From positions 1 through 5,056 of the forward strand of contig USPO01000144.1 of the NCBI GenBank assembly GCA_900556575.1: 5,056 nucleotides of DNA, written 5' to 3'. This document shows, in pieces, positions 1 through 5,056 of the stretch (the first letter of the stretch is position 1; every line of letters starts with the position of its first letter). The position numbers were made by a program, and so were the translations under genes. The notes under the pieces are model-generated. The model worked only from the letters and a program-made list of their open reading frames with translations. It ran no database searches and was not told the DNA's origin. This stretch comes from an uncultured Eubacteriales bacterium (GTDB taxonomy: Bacteria; Bacillota; Clostridia; UBA1381).

Positions 1-437
1 GTGGGAAAGAGCGAGACACTGACGGCAATATTAACACCGAGCAATGCAACGAATAAAAATGTAACATGGAGCAGTACAAACACGAATGTAGCAGATGTGT
101 CAAACGGAGTAGTAACCGGAAAGGCAGCAGGAACAGCGACAATAACGGTAAAGACAGCAGACGGAAGCAAGACAGCAAGCTGTACAGTGACTGTAAAAAC
201 TCCGACAGTAGCGGTAACAGGAGTAAGCTTAAACAAGACATCAACAACAATAGAAGTGGGAAAGAACGAGACCCTGACAGCAACGGTAACACCGAGCAAT
301 GCAACGAATAAAAATGTAACATGGAGCAGTTCTGATACAAATGTGGTAACCGTTTCAAATGGAGTGATAACGGGAGAATCAGGCGGAGAAGCGACAATAA
401 CGGCGACAACTGCAGATGGAAGCAAGACAGCAAGCTG
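1..437 (+). repeat. In-frame 255-bp repeat encoding tandem Big_2 domains
   Basis: Bases 1-182 recur at 256-437 with an exact offset of 255 bp (85 codons). Long blocks are identical, for example 34-75 with 289-330, and 166-182 with 421-437. The repeat encodes the Big_2 core (GK-ETLTA, TPSNATNKNVTWSS, TADGSKTASC). The array probably continues upstream of the window. The near identity at DNA level suggests recent duplication or gene conversion. Confidence 0.9.
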
Positions 438-1887
438 CTATGTATGTGTAGTGTTAGAACCGACACCGCCTCCGGCAACGGAACCTCCTAAATACAGCGG
501 TACATTAAGTGTTACAAGCTTATCGGGAACAATTGGTGATATAGTAAGTATACCTGTTTCAATAACTGACAATCCGGGAATTGCGGGATTTAATCTTGAA
601 GTAAGGTATAATAAATCAATCATGACTCCGGTATCCATTGAAAAGGGAAGTGTGTTTAGCGGCGGTACATTAAATTCAAATATTAGTCAGGGGGGAGATT
701 TATCAAAGCTTGATTATGTTACGGCATATTGGAGCAATCCTTCAAATGTAACATCTGACGGAGAAATGTTTATTATAAAATTCATGCTCAACAAATCAGC
801 TGATGAAGGAGAATACCCTGTAACAATATCATATAATAAGGGTGATATTACAAATCAGGCATTAGATGATGTTATGGTTAATGTTGTTAATGGTTCTGTG
901 AAGGTTTCTAATGTGATGAAGGGTGATATATACCAAGACGGAATTGTAAATACGAAGGACGGAGTAATATTATCACAATATCTTGCAAAATGGAATGTTA
1001 ATTTCACAGATAAACAAATGAAAGCTGCTGATGTTTATGAAGATGGAATTGTAAACACTAAAGACGGAGTTAAGCTTTCGCAGGTGCTTGCAAAATGGAA
1101 TAACGTTACTTTGTCCGATGATGTTGAATTAAACAGAGATGATATGGAGGTTATGGTTCAAGCTGTTAATGCAAAACCCGGAGATTATGTTGAAGTACCG
1201 GTAACAGTATTGTCAAATCCGGGTATTGCCGGCTTTAACTTTAGTGTTGAATACGATAAAAATGCACTAACACCTGTATCGATTTCAGCAGGAGATATTC
1301 TTAAAAACGGAAGCTTTACATCAAATGTACAGCAGGGAGGAGATTTATCAAAGCTTGATTATGTTACAGCATATTGGAATGCTCCATCAGATATGAAATA
1401 TACCGGAACATTGTTTACAATTAAATTTAAGGTCAGTGAGGAGGCAGATGGAGATATACCGGTGTCTTTATCATATAATGATGGAGATATATGTAATCAG
1501 AATTTAGATAATATAAATGTAAATACTATTGATGGAATGGTAGCTGTTAAAACAATAAATTATGAAAAATATTACGATATTGAAAGCACTGAAATAAAAT
1601 CGCAATCGGGAGATTTATTAAATGAAATACCGTCAAACGGCGATTTTATAATAGATGTTAATTTGAATGAAATAGAAGAATATAATGAAGCAGCGGCTAT
1701 CAGGGCAGCAGTATATAATTCTGAAGGAAGAATGATTTCAGTAACAAGTGCAGATATAACAAATGATGAGAGCTATATCTTATATGTGCCGAAAACTGAT
1801 GAAGATATATCTGTTGTCAGATTATATATCTGGAGCATGGAGGACAAAGTTCTGCCTATTGCTGATATGACAGAGATTCAAAATTAA
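1..1887 (+). CDS. Secreted Ig-like / cohesin / dockerin modular protein (5' partial)
   Basis: This is probably an extracellular scaffold or adhesion protein; no catalytic domain is visible. The order in the 628 visible residues is: Big_2 Ig-like repeat cut at its start (1-66), complete Big_2 repeat (about 70-150), Pro/Thr linker (152-165), cohesin-like domain 1 (about 167-303), type I dockerin (about 307-367), cohesin-like domain 2 (about 383-518), and a C-terminal beta-rich domain ending in a YIWSMEDKVLPIADM-type motif (about 520-628). The dockerin has two F-hand loops, DIYQDGIVNTKD (309-320) and DVYEDGIVNTKD (344-355). The GTG at base 1 is not the real start: it is the Val of an internal EVGK motif, seen intact in the second repeat at residues 85-88. 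The signal peptide must therefore lie upstream of the window. No LPXTG or SLH anchor is present at the C-terminus. Stop TAA is at 1885. Domain calls are firm; whether the cohesins bind dockerins in a cellulosome-like complex is unproven. Confidence 0.9.
   Translation: MGKSETLTAILTPSNATNKNVTWSSTNTNVADVSNGVVTGKAAGTATITVKTADGSKTASCTVTVKTPTVAVTGVSLNKTSTTIEVGKNETLTATVTPSNATNKNVTWSSSDTNVVTVSNGVITGESGGEATITATTADGSKTASCYVCVVLEPTPPPATEPPKYSGTLSVTSLSGTIGDIVSIPVSITDNPGIAGFNLEVRYNKSIMTPVSIEKGSVFSGGTLNSNISQGGDLSKLDYVTAYWSNPSNVTSDGEMFIIKFMLNKSADEGEYPVTISYNKGDITNQALDDVMVNVVNGSVKVSNVMKGDIYQDGIVNTKDGVILSQYLAKWNVNFTDKQMKAADVYEDGIVNTKDGVKLSQVLAKWNNVTLSDDVELNRDDMEVMVQAVNAKPGDYVEVPVTVLSNPGIAGFNFSVEYDKNALTPVSISAGDILKNGSFTSNVQQGGDLSKLDYVTAYWNAPSDMKYTGTLFTIKFKVSEEADGDIPVSLSYNDGDICNQNLDNINVNTIDGMVAVKTINYEKYYDIESTEIKSQSGDLLNEIPSNGDFIIDVNLNEIEEYNEAAAIRAAVYNSEGRMISVTSADITNDESYILYVPKTDEDISVVRLYIWSMEDKVLPIADMTEIQN
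688..1378 (+). repeat. Near-identical 46-bp block shared by the two cohesin domains
   Basis: Bases 688-733 and 1333-1378, 645 bp apart, differ at only two positions by eye. Both encode QGGDLSKLDYVTAYW. The surrounding cohesin domains also share NPGIAGFN, the TPVSI segment and the SYN-GDI-NQ-LD segment. The cohesins are therefore paralogous copies, with the dockerin sitting between them. The span given runs from the start of the first copy to the end of the second. Confidence 0.85.
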
Positions 1888-1899
1888 ATAGTACATAAA

Positions 1900-2136
1900 G
1901 GGGCTGTAGCAAAATGCACAGACCGCGTAAAGCGAATAAAACAAAGTAAATAAGCCGTTTTTTTGTAATCAATTTGGTCATATTCAATGTGGAAATTTTC
2001 ATATTAATGAAAATTTCTGAATTGAGTTCGCTTTATGCTACGAACGAAACGAACCCCTCGACGTACCACCGTACGCCTTCGGGCAAGGGGCTGCGCCCTT
2101 CGTTTCGTCCGTTCTGCACTATTTTTCTACAGCCCC
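1900..2136. mobile_element. MITE-like element with GGGGCTGTAG inverted termini
   Basis: The left end, GGGGCTGTAGCAAAA (1900-1914), is the inverse of the right end, TTTTTCTACAGCCCC (2122-2136), with one mismatch. Beyond this, a gapped similarity continues inward (GCACAGA against GTGCAGA). Inside are nested inverted repeats: GCGTAAAGCGAA (1925-1936) with TTCGCTTTATGC (2027-2038), 11 of 12 matching; a perfect 11-bp hairpin, arms 1992-2002 and 2007-2017; and a 10-bp stem ACGAAACGAA (2044-2053) with 2099-2108, enclosing GC-rich sequence. No credible protein is encoded. The termini resemble those of some IS elements (IS1182-like ends come to mind, from memory), but no transposase is present and no clear target-site duplication is seen beyond a possible AA. 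A structured intergenic repeat that is not transposon-derived remains possible. Confidence 0.5.
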
Positions 2137-2203
2137 AAGAGGCTGTCACAAAACTCTTTGAGTTTTTCTACAGCCCCAAGAGGCTGTCACAAAACTCTTT
2201 GAG
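2122..2203. repeat. Perfect 41-bp tandem duplication
   Basis: Bases 2122-2162 and 2163-2203 are identical 41-bp units. Each begins TTTTTCTACAGCCCC and ends AAAACTCTTTGAG. The first unit begins with the right terminus of the MITE-like element, and the second supplies the left arm of the palindrome at 2178-2220. The duplication therefore joins the two repeat structures. Confidence 0.95.
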
Positions 2204-2220
2204 TTTTGCAACAGCCTCTT
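2178..2220 (-). terminator. Palindromic hairpin downstream of mntP, putative terminator
   Basis: The arms are 2178-2197 and 2201-2220: 20 bp with two central mismatches and a 3-nt loop. The hairpin lies 15 nt beyond the mntP stop and between two convergent genes, so it may end transcription from either side. Neither side has a strong T-tract directly after the stem, so it is a weaker intrinsic terminator than the related hairpin at 4010-4048. Confidence 0.55.
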
Positions 2221-2235
2221 TCCGGTTTGGGAATA

Positions 2236-2781
2236 TTAAAAAAACATCGACTTAATACCTATACAAATAAGAATAACACCGCCGACAACTTCGGCATGCT
2301 CGCCAAGCTTTTCACCAAGCTTTGTACCTATAGCAATTGCAATGAGGCTTAATATAAAGGTTGTGAGTGCGATTAACGGGGCTGCTTTAAATATTGGCGC
2401 ACCGCTTGCGGCGAAGGATACACCTACCGCAAATGCATCAATGCTTGTTGCTATTGCCTGCAGCATAAGAACTTTAAATGTTAATTCCTTTTGGTCACTT
2501 TCTTCATCATCGGAAAGACCTTCTCTTATCATGTTTACTCCTATAAATCCAAGTATTATCAGTGCAATGGGACCGGACCACTTGCTTATGATACTTTCAA
2601 AAAGACTTCCGAGATAAAAGCCCGTTATCGGCATTATTCCCTGAAAAACACCGAATGCAATCGGCATGGAAAGCTTGCGTCCCGGTGTCATATTTGTATA
2701 AACCATTGCACTGGACAGACAGACCGCAAAAGCATCCATGCTTAAAGCAACACCGATAAGAAAAATTTCAAATATAGTCAT
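2236..2781 (-). CDS. mntP: Manganese efflux pump MntP
   Basis: This is an inner-membrane Mn2+ exporter that protects the cell from manganese excess. The protein is 181 aa, the usual MntP size, and very hydrophobic, consistent with six membrane segments. Family hallmarks are present: LSMDAFAV with Asp16 in helix 1, FGVFQGIMPITGFYLG (43-58), the internally repeated TSIDAFAVG with Asp115, an acidic cytoplasmic loop (about 90-99, DDEESDQKEL), and the C-terminal GGVILICIGIK. The two SxDAFAV motifs reflect the internal duplication of the family. The start is the ATG at 2781: extending upstream in frame meets a TAA within three codons. The nearest Shine-Dalgarno-like AAAGGA (2796-2801) is about 14 nt away, longer than usual, so translation may depend on leader folding. 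The gene is single, convergent with the cohesin gene and divergent from the SSB-like gene. Confidence 0.95.
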   Translation of the reverse strand: MTIFEIFLIGVALSMDAFAVCLSSAMVYTNMTPGRKLSMPIAFGVFQGIMPITGFYLGSLFESIISKWSGPIALIILGFIGVNMIREGLSDDEESDQKELTFKVLMLQAIATSIDAFAVGVSFAASGAPIFKAAPLIALTTFILSLIAIAIGTKLGEKLGEHAEVVGGVILICIGIKSMFF

Positions 2782-2927
2782 GTTAATTCACATAATCCTT
2801 TCTCTTACATATTTGCACATAACAGGTGAGATGGTTAGCTTTGAGTGACACAGTGTAGTTAAAAATCACTAAAGTTAAATCACGCATAATATGCAAATAA
2901 CAGTAATTTTATACATAAAAACAAACG
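2782..2927 (-). promoter_or_regulatory. Structured 5' leader of mntP, candidate regulatory RNA
   Basis: The predicted transcript leader is about 146 nt. Ten bases, ATTTGCATAT (minus strand, 2898-2889), pair fully with ATGTGCAAAT (2820-2811), including one G-U, closing a 68-nt domain. Inside is an imperfect hairpin spanning 2835-2878, with stems AGTGA/TCACT, CTTT/AAAG and TTA/TAA separated by a bulge and a mismatch. The domain ends 10 nt before the AAAGGA ribosome site. mntP genes are often controlled by the yybP-ykoY Mn2+ riboswitch, but its conserved GGGGAGUAG-type loop is not visible. The structure is seen; a ligand or regulatory role is inferred. Confidence 0.45.
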
Positions 2928-2933
2928 GATACT

Positions 2934-2962
2934 ATTATACCATATATATATGAGAAATTCAA
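2934..2962 (-). promoter_or_regulatory. mntP promoter (extended -10)
   Basis: On the minus strand, -35 TTGAAT (2962-2957) is followed by a 17-nt spacer and a perfect -10 TATAAT (2939-2934). TGG directly precedes the -10 and makes an extended -10. Transcription should start near 2927. Confidence 0.75.
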
Positions 2963-3067
2963 GTATAAATATGAAAAAAATATCTCAAATTTAATTCAAA
3001 AAAATGTCATAAAATTTACTGACTTTTAAAATAAGATAAAAAAAATTTATAATAGTACCGATATTTT

Positions 3068-3097
3068 TTCACAAAAATATGGTACAATAATTATAAT
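3068..3097 (+). promoter_or_regulatory. Promoter of the SSB-like gene
   Basis: TTCACA (3068-3073, 5 of 6 to consensus), an 18-nt spacer and TATAAT (3092-3097) give a start near 3104. An overlapping alternative is the extended -10 TGGTACAAT at 3080-3088. The 105 bp between this and the mntP promoter are very AT-rich, and no further feature was recognised there. Confidence 0.65.
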
Positions 3098-3103
3098 AGC
3101 AAT

Positions 3104-3277
3104 CATAGATTTTCACCGTGATTAGCCGAATGATTAATAAAGAGGGTAAAGGTTTTGATAAATAAAAAACTTTATGGAAAAAAGGAATATTTCCGAATAA
3201 ACCATCATATAATATAAAGAATTAATAAGCAAAGGCTTAGGGGAGAAGGAATTTCCCTGAAATAAGGAGGATAAATC
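3104..3277 (+). promoter_or_regulatory. Long 5' leader of the SSB-like gene with hairpins
   Basis: This leader of about 174 nt holds an imperfect hairpin at 3147-3174 (TAAAG/CTTTA and TTTT/AAAA around one mismatch), a short GGAA/TTCC hairpin at 3184-3194, and a 6-bp hairpin at 3239-3258 whose loop contains GAAGGA. The last ends five bases before the real Shine-Dalgarno AAGGAGG (3264-3270), which sits 7 nt from the ATG. The arrangement could influence translation, but no known riboswitch class was recognised. Confidence 0.35.
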
Positions 3278-4003
3278 ATGGATATTACAAACAATCAAAC
3301 AGAGATTATGGGTGTTATAAAGGATGAGTTTGCATTTAATCACGAGATTTATGCAGAGAAGTTCTACACTTTTACACTTGAGGTTTCGCGCCTAAGCGGT
3401 ACATACGATGACATTAAGGTTATGATTTCGGAGCGTCTTATTATGGACGGTGAATACAAGATAGGCGACAGAGTTGTTATTTCCGGACAGTTCCGTTCAT
3501 ATAACAACAACGAAGCGGGTGCAAACAGACTTGTACTTACTGTTTTTGCTAAGGATATAATGCACTGTGATACAGAGGTTAAAAATCCTAATCGTTTATA
3601 TCTTAACGGATATATCTGCAAACCGCCGGTTTATCGTACAACACCGTTCGGACGTGAAATTACAGATGTTCTTCTTGCTGTGAACAGAAGCTACAACAAG
3701 TCAGATTATATACCTGTAATTGCATGGGGCAGAAATGCGAGATATGCGAAAAATCTTGAAGTCGGTGCAAATGTGAGAATTTGGGGAAGAATTCAGTCAC
3801 GTAATTATCAGAAGCGTATAAGTGAGGATGAAGTTGTAACCAAGACAGCATACGAGGTTTCGATTAACAGACTTGAGCTTGTGACGGATGAGTCAAAAGA
3901 TGAAGAGATCGGAATTGGTGAGAGTGCTTTTGATAAGCATGAAATTACTCCTGTGCCGGAAAATTCGGTAAGTGAGCAGGAGTCACATACATTTGAATTT
4001 TAA
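3278..4003 (+). CDS. SSB-family single-stranded DNA-binding protein with two OB-folds
   Basis: This protein is predicted to bind single-stranded DNA in replication, repair or recombination. It has 241 aa. Residues 104-202 form a recognisable SSB OB-fold: YLNGYICKPPVYRTTPFGRE, then DVLLAVNRSYN, DYIPVIAWGRNARYAKNL and GANVRIWGRIQSRNYQKR. Residues 10-97 look like a second, more diverged OB-fold (GVIKDEF, YTFTLEVSRLSGTYDDIKVMI, GDRVVISGQFRSY, LVLTVFAKDI). The tail (203-241) is acidic and flexible and ends TFEF, which keeps a terminal Phe but not the DDDIPF-type tip through which SSBs recruit partners. It is longer than usual bacterial SSBs (about 140-180 aa). The start is fixed by AAGGAGG at 3264-3270. 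The gene stands alone, not in the rpsF-ssb-rpsR operon, so it is probably a second SSB-like protein and no symbol is given. Its own leader and terminator suggest independent control. Confidence 0.8.
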   Translation: MDITNNQTEIMGVIKDEFAFNHEIYAEKFYTFTLEVSRLSGTYDDIKVMISERLIMDGEYKIGDRVVISGQFRSYNNNEAGANRLVLTVFAKDIMHCDTEVKNPNRLYLNGYICKPPVYRTTPFGREITDVLLAVNRSYNKSDYIPVIAWGRNARYAKNLEVGANVRIWGRIQSRNYQKRISEDEVVTKTAYEVSINRLELVTDESKDEEIGIGESAFDKHEITPVPENSVSEQESHTFEF

Positions 4004-4007
4004 TTTA

Positions 4008-4053
4008 GGGAGGCTGCTGCAAAACTCAAAGAGTTTTGCAGCAGCCTCTTTCG
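4008..4053 (+). terminator. Strong palindromic terminator after the SSB-like gene
   Basis: A perfect 18-bp stem, GAGGCTGCTGCAAAACTC (4010-4027) with 4031-4048, has an AAA loop and is followed by TTTCGGTTATTTTTG. It begins 6 nt after the stop codon. The sequence belongs to the same palindrome family as the hairpin at 2178-2220. Confidence 0.85.
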
Positions 4054-4189
4054 GTTATTTTTGACTTTAAATAAATATTGATAAAACGTTGAATTCTATA
4101 AAATTAATTCCTGTAAATGTTAATTTTAAATATTATATATTAAAATATGGTATATGGCCCTCATGCCGCCGTTCTGGGGCAGTTGATTA

Positions 4190-4217
4190 CGTTTGGAACA
4201 TATCCACATTCCAAACG
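4190..4217. promoter_or_regulatory. 9-bp inverted repeat, possible operator
   Basis: CGTTTGGAA (4190-4198) and TTCCAAACG (4209-4217) are perfect inverted arms around a 10-nt spacer. They lie just upstream of the -35 of the promoter for the NTF2-like gene, the usual place for an activator site or an operator. No regulator gene is in the window. A hairpin terminator for a lost upstream gene is an alternative. Confidence 0.45.
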
Positions 4218-4222
4218 GCTAT

Positions 4223-4252
4223 TTTACTTTTGGTTTGCTTCGATTTTATAAT
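4223..4252 (+). promoter_or_regulatory. Putative promoter of the NTF2-like gene
   Basis: TTTACT (4223-4228), an 18-nt spacer and a perfect TATAAT (4247-4252) give a start near 4259 and a leader of about 75 nt. The -35 is moderate (4 of 6), which fits with regulated use of the adjacent inverted repeat. Confidence 0.5.
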
Positions 4253-4333
4253 GCAATTGTTCAAACACGAACCCCAAATGCAATTCACAAATTTCAACCA
4301 ACATAAGACCACAAACGGAAAGGAGCCATATCC

Positions 4334-5056
4334 ATGGTGAAAGCACAGTATTCCCCTCAGCAGCTGGCAGAGCGTTTTATCGACCAGCGCGAGATCCAGA
4401 ACGTCATGGGCAAATACGCCCTGCTGACGATGATCTGCAAGCAGGCTGACCTGGTCGACCGCTTCTGGAGCAAGCAGGCCGAGCAGCCCACGCTGGCAAA
4501 GAATGACGGCTGGTACGTCGGTCTGGACGCCATCCACGGCTACTATCAGGCTATCAGCGATCAGATCGGCGAGGCCGCCAAGCTGCTCAAGAAGGTGTTC
4601 CCAAAGCAGCTTGGTGACAAGACCGACGAGGAGGCCTTCGGCGCCGGCGAACACTTCCCCCGCCCGCTGACCACCCCCATCGTTGAGGTTGCTGCCGACG
4701 GCAAGACCGCTAAGGGCCTGTGGCAGGTCATGGGCGCCAACAACGCCATCACCCCCAACGGCCCGCTGTCCACCTGGAACTGGGGCTATATCGCCGCCGA
4801 CTTCGTACTGGAGGACGACGAGTGGAAAATCTGGCACCTGCAGGAATTCACCGAGCTGTCCGCCCCCGTGGCCAGCAACTGGGTGGCCAAGACGGAGCTG
4901 CCCGTCATGCCGGAGTTTGCCTCTCTGGCTGACTTGAAGCTGCCCGCCCCTACTGTGGCCGCCAAGCTTTACGAGGTCTACTCCCCCGAGCGCGAGTACA
5001 CCGCTCCCCCGAAGATGCCTGAACCCTACAACACCTATGCTGAGACCTTCAGCTAC
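4334..5056 (+). CDS. NTF2/SnoaL-like family protein (3' partial)
   Basis: An open frame of 241 codons starts at ATG 4334, behind AAAGGAG (4319-4325) with 8-nt spacing, and is still open at the window end. Residues about 17-175 fit the SnoaL/NTF2-like alpha+beta cone fold: an N-terminal helix REIQNVMGKYALL (19-31) and the following helix, a WYVGLDAIHGYY segment (60-71), RPLTTPIVEVAADGKTAKGLW (110-130), TWNWGYIAADFVLEDDEWKIW (147-167) and HLQEF (168-172). No signal peptide is seen. The family includes small-molecule isomerases, cyclases and dehydratases, among them the bile-acid dehydratase BaiE, but also many proteins of unknown role, and the substrate cannot be read here. His68, His107 and His168 are candidate active-site residues only by inference. 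The protein is longer than a minimal NTF2 domain, with a Pro-rich C-terminal extension. Codon third positions are overwhelmingly C or G, unlike every other gene in the window, which suggests foreign origin. The long minus-strand open frame opposite it (4187-4837) is a shadow. Confidence 0.75.
   Translation, partial: MVKAQYSPQQLAERFIDQREIQNVMGKYALLTMICKQADLVDRFWSKQAEQPTLAKNDGWYVGLDAIHGYYQAISDQIGEAAKLLKKVFPKQLGDKTDEEAFGAGEHFPRPLTTPIVEVAADGKTAKGLWQVMGANNAITPNGPLSTWNWGYIAADFVLEDDEWKIWHLQEFTELSAPVASNWVAKTELPVMPEFASLADLKLPAPTVAAKLYEVYSPEREYTAPPKMPEPYNTYAETFSY

Larger units (their letters stand above)
4054..4333. other. Intergenic region at a base-composition boundary
   Basis: Bases 4054-4150 are AT-rich like the DNA to the left. 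Bases 4155-4180 are abruptly GC-richer, and the gene from 4334 onward is strongly GC-rich. Besides the inverted repeat and promoter listed separately, no convincing gene was found here. Confidence 0.6.

Noticed and set aside
1..3. GTG as the true start codon of the cohesin protein
   Set aside because: It lies in the middle of a Big_2 domain. The equivalent GTG in the next repeat (256-258) is an internal Val, so the gene is cut by the window edge.
1974..2255. Possible 93-aa protein in the convergent region
   Set aside because: It runs through inverted repeats and the 41-bp tandem repeat, has no ribosome site, and its translation mirrors the repeats.
2884..2894. GCATAATATGC palindrome as a MntR operator
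   Set aside because: It lies downstream of the predicted transcription start, is short, overlaps the leader's closing helix, and does not match a MntR box I can recall with confidence.
2782..2927. Standard yybP-ykoY manganese riboswitch
   Set aside because: The conserved loop sequences could not be found by eye. Only the generic structured leader is reported.
4199..4207. ATATCCACA, close to a DnaA box
   Set aside because: It is a single imperfect site with no cluster or replication genes nearby, so it is expected by chance.
4147..4251. Short frame reading QLITFGTYPHS, resembling the FGxYPQ motif of formylglycine-generating-enzyme-like proteins
   Set aside because: It has only about 34 codons, no ribosome site, and overlaps the inverted repeat and promoter. 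The resemblance is too short to call a pseudogene.
4187..4837. Long minus-strand open frame opposite the NTF2-like gene
   Set aside because: It is antisense to a GC-rich gene with a good ribosome site and family motifs. Its translation is low in sequence complexity and matches no family I recognise.

Overview
The window looks like a low-GC anaerobic Clostridia genome (Bacillota, probably a gut Oscillospirales or Eubacteriales relative). This rests on AT-rich intergenic DNA, strong AAGGAGG-type ribosome binding sites, and a secreted Ig-like/cohesin/dockerin protein of the kind common in such bacteria. The placement is inferred from gene style; no marker gene proves it.

Layout. (1) 1-1887, plus strand: the 3' part of a secreted modular protein with two bacterial Ig-like (Big_2) repeats, a cohesin-like domain, a type I dockerin, a second cohesin-like domain and a C-terminal beta-rich domain. 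Its 5' end lies outside the window. (2) 1888-2235: non-coding DNA where this gene and mntP converge. It holds a MITE-like structured element with GGGGCTGTAG termini, a perfect 41-bp tandem duplication and a terminator-like palindrome. (3) 2236-2781, minus strand: mntP, a manganese efflux pump, with a good extended -10 promoter and a leader of about 146 nt that folds into a long stem but lacks recognisable yybP-ykoY riboswitch loops. (4) 3278-4003, plus strand: a monocistronic SSB-family protein with two OB-folds, divergent from mntP, with its own promoter, a leader of about 174 nt and a perfect 18-bp hairpin terminator. (5) 4054-4333: intergenic DNA with a 9-bp inverted repeat just upstream of a promoter. 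(6) 4334 to the window end, plus strand: an NTF2/SnoaL-like protein that runs off the edge. It is strikingly GC-rich with C/G third positions, unlike all other genes here, which suggests horizontal acquisition, a host-genome boundary or an assembly join.

The genes do not form one pathway. Each appears to be its own transcription unit. The linking feature is a family of GGCTGnnGCAAAA palindromes and termini found at both gene-end regions. The most interesting items are the structured mntP leader, the MITE-like element and its relation to the terminator palindromes, the internal dockerin between two cohesins, and the foreign-looking NTF2 gene with its operator-like repeat.
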